NCBI GenBank assembly: GCA_963714145.1
Contig: OY970235.1
Location: 8,742,001-8,806,000 of the forward strand
Reading direction: 5' to 3'
DNA from: JBBWZH01 sp035544115
GTDB lineage: Bacteria > Actinomycetota > Actinomycetes > Mycobacteriales > CADCTP01
Length of the DNA: 64,000 nucleotides
Positions 16,013 to 24,700 of the stretch are shown here, piece after piece (the stretch's first letter is position 1; each line of letters begins with the position of its first letter). The translations under genes were made by a program, and so were the position numbers. The notes below the pieces were generated by a model that made no database searches, was not told the origin of the DNA, and worked only from the letters and a program-made list of their open reading frames with translations.

Positions 16013-17516
16013 GCGGACCGCCGCGCGGGCGGTGCGGTGGTGGCGGGATGCGGGCGCGGCCGCCGGCGCGGTCGGCGCGGCGCTGCTGGCGATGATCGGG
16101 GTGGCCGCGGCCGGGCTGGCGCTGGCCGGCGCCGGGGCGGCCGGTTCGGTGCGGTCGCTGACCGCGGCGGTGGTGGTGCTGGCGTCCGGCGGGCCGGTGC
16201 ACGTCTCGCTCGACGCGCCGGGTGGCGCCGCGATCCCGGTGTCGGTCACCGGGGTGGTGCACGTGCTGCCGCTCGGGGTCACCGGGGTCGGGGTGCTCGC
16301 GTTCGGGCTGGCGCTGTTGCTGCCGCTGCGCCGCCGGCCGCTGCCGGCGCGCCGGCTGGCGATCCGGTTGGCGGCCGCGGTGGCGCTGTTCCCGGCCCTG
16401 CTCGGGCTGGTCAGCCTGGCCGGGCACGGGCGGCTGGCACTGTCGATCAACCCGGCGGCGGCCGGTGCCGGCGCGGGCGGCTTGCCCGGCGGATTCCCGG
16501 GCGGCCTGCCCGGGAACGGGCTGCCTGGTGGTTTTCCGGGCGGCCTGCCCGGGCTGCCCGGCGGGTTGCCGGGGGGCTTCCCCGGTGCCGGCGGGTTTCC
16601 CGGCCTGCCGGGTGCGGTTCCGGGGCTGCCGACCGGCGCCAGCGGTCCGACCGGTCTGAACTTCCAGGCCGGGCACTGGTCGGCGGTGCTGGCCGGGCTG
16701 GGCTGGGTGCTCGCCGCGCTCCTGCTGTGCTGGCTGGTGGCGCGCCGGCTGCTGCTGCCGGCCGGTGCGGCGGCGCGGCGGCGGGCAGGCGGGCGTGCGG
16801 CCGGGGCCGCCTGGGCGGTCCGGACCGTGCTCGCCGCGGCGGTGGCGCTGGCCGCGGTGGGCGGGTTGATCGCCGCGGTGGCCGCGCCGAGCCCGGGCAA
16901 GGCGCTCGGCGGGGTGCTGCTCGCCGCGCCGAACGTGGTGTTCGTCGCGATCACCCGCGCGCTCGGGGTGCCCTGGCACAGCTCGGTGTCCGGGGCGATC
17001 GGCGCCAACCTGCGGGACCGGCCGGACGCGCTGCCCGGTACCGGCGCGATCGCCGGGCTGCCCAGCCCGCACGCGCCCGGCTGGGTGCTGCCGGTGCTCG
17101 GCGCGGTGCTGCTGCTCGCCTGCGGGCTGCTCACCGCCGCCCGTACCCCGACCGGTCCGGCGGCGCCCGGCTGGTCCGGCCGGCTGCGCGCGGCGGCGGT
17201 GCCGGCGGCCTGGCTGGCGCTGGTGCTCGGTGCGACGCTGCCGGTGCTGACCGCGCTGGCCGGCTTCGCGGTCTCGGCGACCGCGTCCGTGTTCGGCCGC
17301 GGCGTCCCGGTCGCCGATCTGGGATTCGCCGGCAACGCGCTGGTTGCGGCCCCGCTCGGGCTCTCCCTCGGCGCGGCCGCCGGTTTCGCCGGGGCCCTGC
17401 TGCTGGCCGCGGTCCGGGACCGCCGCGGCCGCGCCGGCAACGTCCCCGCCGCCCCCGCGGTGGCCGCCGGTCGGCCGGTGGTGATGGCTGGGGGCGAGTC
17501 CGGGTACCTAAGCTGA
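16005..17516 (+). CDS. Streptophobe-type polytopic membrane protein with Gly/Pro-rich loop
   Basis: A 503-residue, very Ala/Gly/Leu/Val-rich protein with about nine or more hydrophobic helices, matching the actinomycete streptophobe family, whose function is unknown. Between the fourth and fifth helices (residues ~158-211) lies a collagen-like Gly-Leu-Pro-Gly-Gly-Phe-Pro repeat that should form an extended loop. The gene overlaps the ABC permease and is followed 24 bases later by the response regulator, suggesting one transcript for export, envelope and sensing functions. The link to the polyketide is contextual only. Confidence 0.75.
   Translation: MSERTAARAVRWWRDAGAAAGAVGAALLAMIGVAAAGLALAGAGAAGSVRSLTAAVVVLASGGPVHVSLDAPGGAAIPVSVTGVVHVLPLGVTGVGVLAFGLALLLPLRRRPLPARRLAIRLAAAVALFPALLGLVSLAGHGRLALSINPAAAGAGAGGLPGGFPGGLPGNGLPGGFPGGLPGLPGGLPGGFPGAGGFPGLPGAVPGLPTGASGPTGLNFQAGHWSAVLAGLGWVLAALLLCWLVARRLLLPAGAAARRRAGGRAAGAAWAVRTVLAAAVALAAVGGLIAAVAAPSPGKALGGVLLAAPNVVFVAITRALGVPWHSSVSGAIGANLRDRPDALPGTGAIAGLPSPHAPGWVLPVLGAVLLLACGLLTAARTPTGPAAPGWSGRLRAAAVPAAWLALVLGATLPVLTALAGFAVSATASVFGRGVPVADLGFAGNALVAAPLGLSLGAAAGFAGALLLAAVRDRRGRAGNVPAAPAVAAGRPVVMAGGESGYLS
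16476..16637 (+). repeat. Gly-Leu-Pro / Gly-Phe-Pro coding repeat in the membrane protein
   Basis: Irregular repeats of GGLPGGFPG-type codons, about 54 residues. The reverse strand is accordingly also low complexity. It falls between predicted transmembrane helices. Confidence 0.85.
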
Positions 17517-17540
17517 CTCGAACGGGGACGGAGCGAGGCG

Positions 17541-18251
17541 ATGGTCGGGTGGGAGCCCATGGGTGGCGCGAACCTGCTGGTGGTGGACGACGAGCCGACC
17601 ATGCGGGAGTTGCTCTCGGCCAGCCTGCGGTTCGCCGGGTTCGAGGTGGCCGCCGCGGCGACCGGCGCGGAGGCGCTGGCCGCGGTGGCCACCGCGCTGC
17701 CCGACCTGATCGTGCTGGACATCATGCTGCCGGACATGGACGGCCTGGAGGTGGTCCGCCGGCTGCGCCAGCGGGTCCGGCCGGGCCAGGTGCCGGTGCT
17801 GTTCCTGACCGCCCGCGACACCACCCAGGACAAGGTGGACGGGCTCAGCGCGGGCGGCGACGACTACGTCACCAAGCCGTTCAGCGTCGAGGAGCTGATC
17901 GCCCGGATCCGGGCGGTGCTGCGCCGGGCCGGCAACCCGGCCGGCCGCCCGCTGCTCACCGTCGGCGACCTGGAGCTGGACCCGGAGGGGTACCGGGTGA
18001 CGCTCGCCGGGCAGCCGGTCACGCTGTCCCGGACCGAGTTCCGGCTGCTGCACTGCCTGATGGAGAACGAGGGCCGGGTGCTGTCTCGCAACCAGATCCT
18101 CGACCACGTCTGGCAGTTCGACTTCGGCGGCGACTCCAGCATCGTCGAGTCCTACATCAGCTACCTGCGGCGCAAGGTGGACACCGGCGAGCCGAAGCTG
18201 ATCCAGACCGTCCGCGGCGTCGGCTACGTGCTGCGCCGGCCGCGCCGGTGA
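17541..18251 (+). CDS. OmpR-family response regulator
   Basis: A 236-residue regulator with a receiver (VVDDEP acidic pair, phospho-acceptor Asp60 in IVLDIMLP, T in FLTARD, Lys112 in VTKPFS) and an OmpR/PhoB winged helix (~140-232, ending QTVRGVGYVLRR). GGAGCGAGG precedes the ATG; a second Met at codon 7 is also possible. It is paired with the downstream histidine kinase, whose GTG start lies 11 bases past its stop within a 14-base tandem duplication. Confidence 0.93.
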   Translation: MVGWEPMGGANLLVVDDEPTMRELLSASLRFAGFEVAAAATGAEALAAVATALPDLIVLDIMLPDMDGLEVVRRLRQRVRPGQVPVLFLTARDTTQDKVDGLSAGGDDYVTKPFSVEELIARIRAVLRRAGNPAGRPLLTVGDLELDPEGYRVTLAGQPVTLSRTEFRLLHCLMENEGRVLSRNQILDHVWQFDFGGDSSIVESYISYLRRKVDTGEPKLIQTVRGVGYVLRRPRR

Positions 18252-18274
18252 GGTCGGGCCGGTGAGGTCGGGCC
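18247..18274 (+). repeat. 14-base tandem duplication at the regulator/kinase junction
   Basis: GGTGAGGTCGGGCC occurs twice in a row (18247 and 18261). The first copy holds the regulator stop and a GTG that runs into a stop after five codons; the second copy holds the GTG that opens the kinase frame. Confidence 0.9.
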
Positions 18275-20025
18275 GGGTGCATCCGCTGCGCCGGATGTCG
18301 CTGCGCGGCCGGCTGCTGCTGGCCAGCGTGCTGCTGCTGGTGACCGGCCTGGCGGCCACCAGCTACCTGCTGGTCAACCTGCTGCGCGGCCACCTGGTGA
18401 CCCGGGTGGACGACCAGATCCGGCCGATCGCGACGGTGATCGCGCGGATCCCTGAGCTCAGCGTCCCGGCCGGCGGCGCGGGGCTGCCCGGCATGGCCCG
18501 GCTCGACCTGGTCAGCGATACGTACGTCGGCTACCTCGGCGCGGACGGCCGGATCCTGCGCACCCAGCGCACCGCCGGCCGGGAGAGCACCCCCGGGCCG
18601 GACCTGCCCCGGCTGGACCCGGCCGCGGTCGCGGCCCACGGTGGTCGGCCGTTCACCGTGCCCGGCCAGGCCGGCACGTCCGCCTGGCGGATGGTCGTTC
18701 TCCCGTACCGGCCCGGCGAGAGCCTCGGGACGGGCGCGATCCCACCGCCGGGTGGCGGTCCGGGGGCCGGCGCCAGCCCGGGGCCGGGCGGCAGCGCCGG
18801 GGGCGGCGGCAGCGTGGTGGTCGGGGCGTCGCTGAACGAGGTGGACTCGACCGTCGGGCAGCTGCGCGACAGCTGCGTGGTGATCGGGCTGGCGGTCACC
18901 GCGCTGCTGGCCGGGGTCGGCTGGGTCGCGGTGCAGGCCGGGCTGCGGCCGCTGCGCACGATCGAGCAGACCGCCGCGGCGGTGGCCGCCGGCGACCTGA
19001 CCCGGCGGATCCCGCCGCTGACCGCGCCGCGCAGCGAGGTCGGCCGGCTGTCCGCGGCGATCAACGGCATGCTCGGCCAGATCGAGGCCGGCTTCGCCGC
19101 CCGGGACGCGGCCGAGGCCCGGATGCGCCGGTTCGTCGCCGACGCCAGCCACGAGCTGCGCACCCCGCTGGCCGGGATCCGCGGCTTCGCCGAGCTGCAC
19201 CGGATGGCCGGGAGTCGACCGACCGGCGGCGACGCCGGCGATGGGGTCCGCGACCCGGGCTCCGGGCGGGCCGACTTCGACCGGGCTGACTCCGACCGGG
19301 CCGATATCGAGCGGGCCGATATCGAGCGGGCGGACTCCGGGCGGGCCGACTCCGGGCGGGCCGACTCCGGGCGGGCCGACTCCGGGCGGGCCGACTCCGA
19401 GCGGGCCGATATCGAGCGGGCGGAGACCGACCGGAGCATGCAGCGGATCGAGACCGAGGCGGTGCGGCTCTCCGGGCTGGTCGAGGACCTGCTGCTGCTG
19501 GCCCAGCTGGACGAGCAGGCCAGCGCGACCGGAACACCGCTGCAGCGGGCCCCGATGGACCTGCGCACGCTGGCCGCCGACGCGTTGCACGACCTGCGCG
19601 CGCTGGACCCGACCCGCCCGGTCGAGTTCGTCGGCCCGGACGGCGGCCCGCCCGGCGACGCCCCGGTGCTCGGCGACGAGGCCCGGCTGCGCCAGGTCGT
19701 CACCAACCTGGTCGGCAACGCGGTCACCCACACCGAGCCGGGCACGCCGACCCGGATCGTCACCGGCACCAGCGGCGCCGAGGCGTTCCTCGGGATCGAG
19801 GATTCCGGCCCGGGCCTGACCAGCGAGCAGGCCGACCGGGTCTTCGAGCGCTTCTACCGGGCCGACCGGTCCCGCAGCCGGCAGACCGGCGGCGGCGGTC
19901 TGGGCCTGGCGATCGCGGCCTCCCTGGTCGCCGCGCACGGCGGCCGGATGGAGCTGCGCACGGCCCCCGGCCAGGGCGCCGCCTTCCGGGTCCTGCTCCC
20001 GCTGCTCGACCACCGCACGGCGTAG
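18262..20025 (+). CDS. Membrane sensor histidine kinase with a repeat insertion in the dimerisation domain
   Basis: A 587-residue HisKA-type kinase: first transmembrane helix (~15-40), extracytoplasmic sensor with a Gly/Pro-rich stretch (~155-190), second transmembrane helix (~208-230), HAMP (~232-285), phospho-acceptor His297 (ASHELRTPL), N-box VVTNLVGNAVTH and G-boxes EDSGPGL and GGGGLGLAIA. Between the His helix and the second dimerisation helix (EAVRLSGLVEDLLLLAQLDE) there is an insertion of eleven RADxx five-residue repeats (336-390), which kinases of this family normally lack. The start is taken as the GTG at 18262; an ATG at 18295 is an alternative. It pairs with the preceding OmpR-type regulator. 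Confidence 0.9.
   Translation: MRSGRVHPLRRMSLRGRLLLASVLLLVTGLAATSYLLVNLLRGHLVTRVDDQIRPIATVIARIPELSVPAGGAGLPGMARLDLVSDTYVGYLGADGRILRTQRTAGRESTPGPDLPRLDPAAVAAHGGRPFTVPGQAGTSAWRMVVLPYRPGESLGTGAIPPPGGGPGAGASPGPGGSAGGGGSVVVGASLNEVDSTVGQLRDSCVVIGLAVTALLAGVGWVAVQAGLRPLRTIEQTAAAVAAGDLTRRIPPLTAPRSEVGRLSAAINGMLGQIEAGFAARDAAEARMRRFVADASHELRTPLAGIRGFAELHRMAGSRPTGGDAGDGVRDPGSGRADFDRADSDRADIERADIERADSGRADSGRADSGRADSGRADSERADIERAETDRSMQRIETEAVRLSGLVEDLLLLAQLDEQASATGTPLQRAPMDLRTLAADALHDLRALDPTRPVEFVGPDGGPPGDAPVLGDEARLRQVVTNLVGNAVTHTEPGTPTRIVTGTSGAEAFLGIEDSGPGLTSEQADRVFERFYRADRSRSRQTGGGGLGLAIAASLVAAHGGRMELRTAPGQGAAFRVLLPLLDHRTA
19267..19431 (+). repeat. Eleven 15-base tandem repeats (RADxx) inside the kinase gene
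   Basis: Successive units encode RADFD, RADSD, RADIE, RADIE, four RADSG, RADSE, RADIE and RAETD. Units are 15 bases long and in frame; the four RADSG units are almost identical at DNA level, pointing to recent slippage. Confidence 0.95.
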
Positions 20026-20035
20026 CCGACCCCGG

Positions 20036-20061
20036 ACGTGGCCGGCCGGATCCGGCCACGT
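20036..20061 (+). terminator. Hairpin after the histidine kinase gene
   Basis: Perfect 10-base arms ACGTGGCCGG (20036-20045) and CCGGCCACGT (20052-20061) with a 6-base loop, 11 bases after the stop codon. No T-run. Confidence 0.65.
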
Positions 20062-20130
20062 CCGGCCGGGCTCCCCGGCCGGCCCTGGACGGGCCCCGGC
20101 TGGGCTCCCCGGCCGGGCCAGGGGTGAGCT

Positions 20131-20177
20131 CGCGGTCCGGGCCGGGGAACTCGGCACAGCTCCCCGGCCGGACCGCG
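20131..20177. terminator. Large hairpin between convergent kinase and flavoprotein genes
   Basis: Arms 20131-20148 and 20161-20177 are complementary over 17 bases apart from one bulged G, with a 12-base loop. Together with the hairpin at 20036 it fills most of the 278-base convergent gap (20026-20303), which also holds a direct repeat GGCTCCCCGGCCGG and no gene. Confidence 0.65.
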
Positions 20178-20303
20178 AACTGGAGCCCGGCCCGCGCCCG
20201 GGGGGCAGGGCGCGGGACGGGGGTTCGGGGCGGCCTGACCGGCCGGGGCCGGCGGGCGGTCGGCGGTGGCCCGGTCAGGCAGCAGGTGGGTCCGGCCGCC
20301 GGC

Positions 20304-21773
20304 TCAGGCGGCCGGGCCGAACCAGGTGCCGAGGGCCTCGGTCAGGGCGGCGCGGCCGTCGGCGCCGACCCAGGCGACGAAGCCGTCCGGGCGCAGCAGC
20401 AGGGCGGTGGCGTCGATCTCCGCGGTCGGCTCGGCGGCGACGGTGTCGACCCGGTCGGTCCAGCCGGTGGCGTCCGGCTTGGTGCTGCCGCCGCTGAGGT
20501 CGAGCAGGACGCCGCGGCCGCGGTGCAGCAGCTCGGCGACCGTACTGGCACCGTCCACTGTGGTCAGTGGGACGGCCGCGAGCCGCCGGCCGAGCAGCGG
20601 GTGCGGGTCGGCCAGGTCCGGGCGGACCGAGTAGCGGACGTCCAGGCCGCCGACCAGCTTGACCAGGTGCTCGTTCACCGCGTCGAGCTCGATCAGCTCG
20701 TTGAACAGGTCGCGCAGCGGGCTGACCCGGTCCATCGGGTACATCAGCGCGGACTGCGCGCGGGTGGTCGCGCAGGCCCGGGCGCCGACCGGGCGCCGCT
20801 CGGTCTCGTACGTGTCGAGCAGGCCGTCCGGGGCGGTGCCGCGTACGGTCGCGGCCAGCTTCCAGCCCAGGTTCACCGCGTCCTCGATGCCGGTGCTCAG
20901 CGCCTGGCCGCCGAGCGGGAAGTGCACGTGCGCGGCGTCGCCGGCCAGCAGCACCCGCCGGTCCCGGTAGCGGTCGGCCAGCCGGGTGGCGTTGTTCCAG
21001 CGGGCCAGCCAGCGCGGCTCGCCGCCGTCCAGCGGCTCGCCGGTCAGCCGCAGTACCGCCTCGCGCAGCTCGGCCATGGTGACCGGGGCGTCCGGGTCGG
21101 CCGGGCTGCGGTCGAACTCGCCGGTCGAGATCCGGATCACCAGCGGCCCGGCCGGCGCGGCGGCGTACAGCCCACCGCCCAGCATCTGCGCGCCCAGCTT
21201 CTGCAGCAGGCCGTCGGTCGGCTGCACGGACAGGTCGCCGACGAGGCCGTGGAACGGCAGCTCGGTGCCCGGGAACGGGATCCCGGCCAGCTCCCGGACG
21301 GTGCTCGCCGGGCCGTCGCAGCCGACCAGGTAGCTGGTGCGCAGCCGGTGGCCGCCGGTGCCGGTCTCGACGTCGACGGCGACGCCGATCCCGTCCTGCT
21401 CGACGTTGACCACCCGGTGCCCGCGCCGCACGTCCACGCCGAGTTTGATCGCCTGCTCCTCCAGCCGCTGCTCGAGCGCGGACTGCGGGAGCAGGAAGGT
21501 GTTCTCGTGCCGTTCGGTCAGCCGGGCCGGGTCCAGCCAGAGCTGGGCCAGGTGGGCGCGCGGCCAGGACATGCCGTACGGCCGGAGCGCGTCCATCAGC
21601 CCGCGCTGGGTCAGCAGTTCCACCACGCCGGCGTTGATCGCCATCCCGCGGGACTGCCCGGTCGGTTCCGGCTGCCGTTCCAGGACGATCGTCTCGACGT
21701 CGGCCAGGGCCAGCTCGCAGGCGAGCATCAGGCCGACCGGGCCGGCGCCGACGACGGTGACAGTGCGACTCAT
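20304..21773 (-). CDS. FAD-dependent PHBH-fold flavoprotein; candidate decalin cyclase or hydroxylase
   Basis: A 489-residue class A flavoprotein: GxGxxG dinucleotide motif VVGAGPVGL (residues 7-15), a CDG motif (LVGCDGPAS) and the GD motif LLAGDAAHVHFP followed by GGQALSTGIEDAVNLGWK (~275-305), then a thioredoxin-like C-terminal domain. It is 18 bases downstream of the last PKS gene with GAAGGGA before its ATG, so it is probably on the same transcript. Relatives include aromatic hydroxylases such as RIFMO/OxyS-type enzymes and also PyrE3-type flavoproteins (ChlE3, KijA) that form the dialkyldecalin of spirotetronates without redox chemistry. The PKS-predicted diene and dienophile favour the second reading, but sequence alone does not exclude hydroxylation. 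Confidence 0.85.
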   Translation of the reverse strand: MSRTVTVVGAGPVGLMLACELALADVETIVLERQPEPTGQSRGMAINAGVVELLTQRGLMDALRPYGMSWPRAHLAQLWLDPARLTERHENTFLLPQSALEQRLEEQAIKLGVDVRRGHRVVNVEQDGIGVAVDVETGTGGHRLRTSYLVGCDGPASTVRELAGIPFPGTELPFHGLVGDLSVQPTDGLLQKLGAQMLGGGLYAAAPAGPLVIRISTGEFDRSPADPDAPVTMAELREAVLRLTGEPLDGGEPRWLARWNNATRLADRYRDRRVLLAGDAAHVHFPLGGQALSTGIEDAVNLGWKLAATVRGTAPDGLLDTYETERRPVGARACATTRAQSALMYPMDRVSPLRDLFNELIELDAVNEHLVKLVGGLDVRYSVRPDLADPHPLLGRRLAAVPLTTVDGASTVAELLHRGRGVLLDLSGGSTKPDATGWTDRVDTVAAEPTAEIDATALLLRPDGFVAWVGADGRAALTEALGTWFGPAA

Positions 21774-21791
21774 GACAGGTTCCCTTCGATA

Positions 21792-24700
21792 TCAGGCGGT
21801 CGGGGTGGGGCCCGAGCCGGCCAGCTCGCCCTGCAGGTGCTCGGCGAGCGCGCGGGCGGTGGCGTGGTCGTAGATGGCGACGAGCGGCAGTTCCACTCCG
21901 GACGCCTGCATCAGGTTGCTGAGCTCGAGCGCGGCGTAGGAGGAGAAGCCGAGGTCGAGGAAGTTCGCGTCCACGTCGAGGTCGGCCGGGGTGGCGTAGC
22001 CGAGCACGGTGGCCGCGTGGGTGCGGATCAGGTCGAGCAGGATGCCGACCCGCTCGGCTTCGGACGCGCCGGCGAGGCGGTCGTTCACCGGCTCGGTGGC
22101 CGGCTCGTCCGCCCGCGCGGCGGTCGGGTCGAAGAAGACCTGGGCCGCCGGCAGTTCGGCGAAGATCCGGCCCCGGCCGGCCTCGACCAGCCCGGGCAGC
22201 AGCCGGTCGAACTCGATGTCGGTGACGGCGACGTGCGCGGACCCGGCGGACACCGCGCGGCGCAGCGCCTCGGTCGCCGGCCCGGCCGCGGTCGGCCGCA
22301 GCCCCCACTCGCGCAGCCGCTCCGCCAGCGGCCCGGCCGGACCGTCCACTCTGGACTCGGCTGGCGCGTCAGAGCCCACCGTGGCGAATGGGCCGCAGGC
22401 GACGGCCAGCGCGGGCAGCCCGGCCGCCCGGCGCTGCTGGGTCAGCGCGTCCAGCACGGCGTGCCGGACCGCGCGGCTGCCCAGGCCCGGGCCGCCGACC
22501 AGGCCGGCGATGGAGGAGAACACCACGAACGCGGCCGGGGCCAGCTCGCGGGTCAGCTGGTCCAGGTTGCCGGCGGCGGCCAGGAACGCGTCCAGCCCGA
22601 TGTCCGGGCCGCCGTCCTCGACCGCCACGTGCACGACCGCGGTCAGCGGGTGCGGCTCCGGGACGCCGGCCAGCAGGCCGGCCAGCGCGTCCCGGTCGGC
22701 CGGGTCGCAGTCGGCGATGGTGACCTCGGCGCCGGCCCCGGCCAGCTCGCCGGCCAGCTTCGCGGCCTGCGGGTCGTCCGCGCCGCCGGGCCAGGCCAGC
22801 AGCAGGTGGTCGGCGCCGTGCCGGGCCAGCCAGCGGGCGACGTCCCGGCCGAGCGCGGTGGCGCAGCCGGTGACCAGCGCGGTGCCGGCCGGCGTCCAGC
22901 CGTCGTGCTGGCCGGGCCGGGCCGGGATCAACCGGCGGGCCTGCGCGCCGCCGGACCGGATCGCGACCTGGTCCTCGCCACTGCCGCCGGTGAGCACGGC
23001 GGCCAGCCAGCGCCGGGTGCCGTCGTCCGGGTCGGCGGGCAGGTCGACCAGGCCGATCCAGCGCTGCCGTTCCGCGGCCAGCGCCTGCCCCAGCCCCCAG
23101 ATGCCGGCCTGTTCGGGGCTGGTCACCGGATCGTCCGGGCCGACCGAGACCGCGCCCCGGGTGACCAGCCAGAGCGGCGCCGCCAGGCCGGCGTCGTCCA
23201 GCGCGCCAACCAGATCCACAGTGGACACCGTCCCGGCCGCGACCAGCGACGCCGCGGCCGGGGCGGCCATCGGCGCCGTCGCGGCCGTGGCGCCCGGCCC
23301 GGTCAGGGCGAGCAGCGAGAGCACGCCGCGCACCGGGGCACCGGACGACTGCCCGCCGACCGCGGCCCGCAGCAGCTCGGTGACCTGCTGCCGCCCGGCG
23401 CCGGTGGGGATCTCGACGGTGAGCGCGGTTCCGGGCCGGTCAGCCAGGGCGGCCGCGCAGCCGGCGACCAGGTCGGCCGCACCGGCTTCGGGGGCGACCA
23501 GCAGCCAGCTGCCATCCACCGCGGCCGCCGGGCCGGCCGCGGCCGGCCGACTGACTGCGGTCGGGCCGGCCGTGCTGCCGGTGAGCGGGCGCCAGCCAAC
23601 CCGGTAGTGCCAGCGGTGCTGGCGGCGCCAGGCCGACAGCACCGGCAGGACCGCGTTCAGCGCATCCTGCTCCTGGTCGGTGGTCCACAGCGCACTGGCC
23701 AGCGAGCTGAGGTCGCCCTGCTCGACGGCGGCCCAGAACCGGGCCTCGTCCGAGGCCTCGGCGTTGTTGCTGGCGGCCGGCGGAGCGTCCAGCCAGTACC
23801 GCTGGTGCTGGAAGGCGTACGTGGGCAGGTCGGCGGGAGCGGGCGCGGCGTGGCCGAGCACCGCGGGCCAGTGCGGGACGTGCCCGGTGGTGTGCAGGGT
23901 GGTCGCGGCGGTCAGCGCGGCGCGCAGTTCCGGCCGGCGCGGGTTGAGGATGTGCACGAGCACCGCGTCGGCGTGGTCGCCGGCGGCCAGCGTGGTCTGG
24001 GTCAGCGTGCTGAGCGTGGTGTCCGGCCCGATCTCCAGGTACGTGGTGACGCCGAGGTCGTGCAGGGTGGTCGCGGTCTGGCCCCAGCGCACCGCCCGGC
24101 GGATGTGCTGGGCCCAGTAGGCCGCGGTGACGAGCTGGTCGCCGGTGGCGGGTCGGCCGGTGAGGTTGGAGATGACCGGGACGGTGGGCGGCTGGTAGTC
24201 GAGGCCGGCCGCGGCGGCGGTGAAGTCGGCCAGGATCGGGTCCATGTGCGGCGAGTGGAAGGCGTGCGAGACGGTGAGCTTGCGGGTCTTCACCCCGCGG
24301 TCGGCCCAGTGCGCGGCGACCTCCTCGGCCGCGGCGGCGTCCCCGGAGATGACTGTCGCTTGTGGAGTGTTGACCGCGGCGATGGTCACCCCGGCCGGCA
24401 GGGTCGGCTCGACCTGGTCGGCCGGGGCGTGAATGGTGATCATTGCACCGCCGGGGGGCAGGGTGCCCATCAGCTTCGCCCGGGCCGCCACCAGCGCGGC
24501 GGCGTCCTGGAGGGTCAGCACCCCGGCGGCGTGCGCGGCGACCAGTTCGCCGATGGAGTGGCCGGCCAGGTAGTCGGGCTTGATCTGCCAGGAGGTGACC
24601 AGCCGGAGCAGCGCGGTCTCCAGCGCGAACAGGCTGGTCTGGGTGTAGAGGGTCTGGTTCAGCAGCAGCGATTCGTCGCTGTGCGCCGGCGCGAACATGA

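Noticed and set aside
14411..17833. A 1140-residue minus-strand open frame
   Set aside because: Opposite the ABC transporter and membrane-protein genes; Ser/Ala/Pro/Arg-rich with no domain. The plus-strand frames carry Walker motifs and transmembrane helices.
19267..19431. CRISPR-like array
   Set aside because: The repeats are contiguous 15-base coding units without spacers and stay in the kinase frame.
21792..22010. A thioesterase or reductase release domain at the end of the last PKS
   Set aside because: The protein ends about 48 residues after the ACP serine with no GxSxG or NADPH motif.
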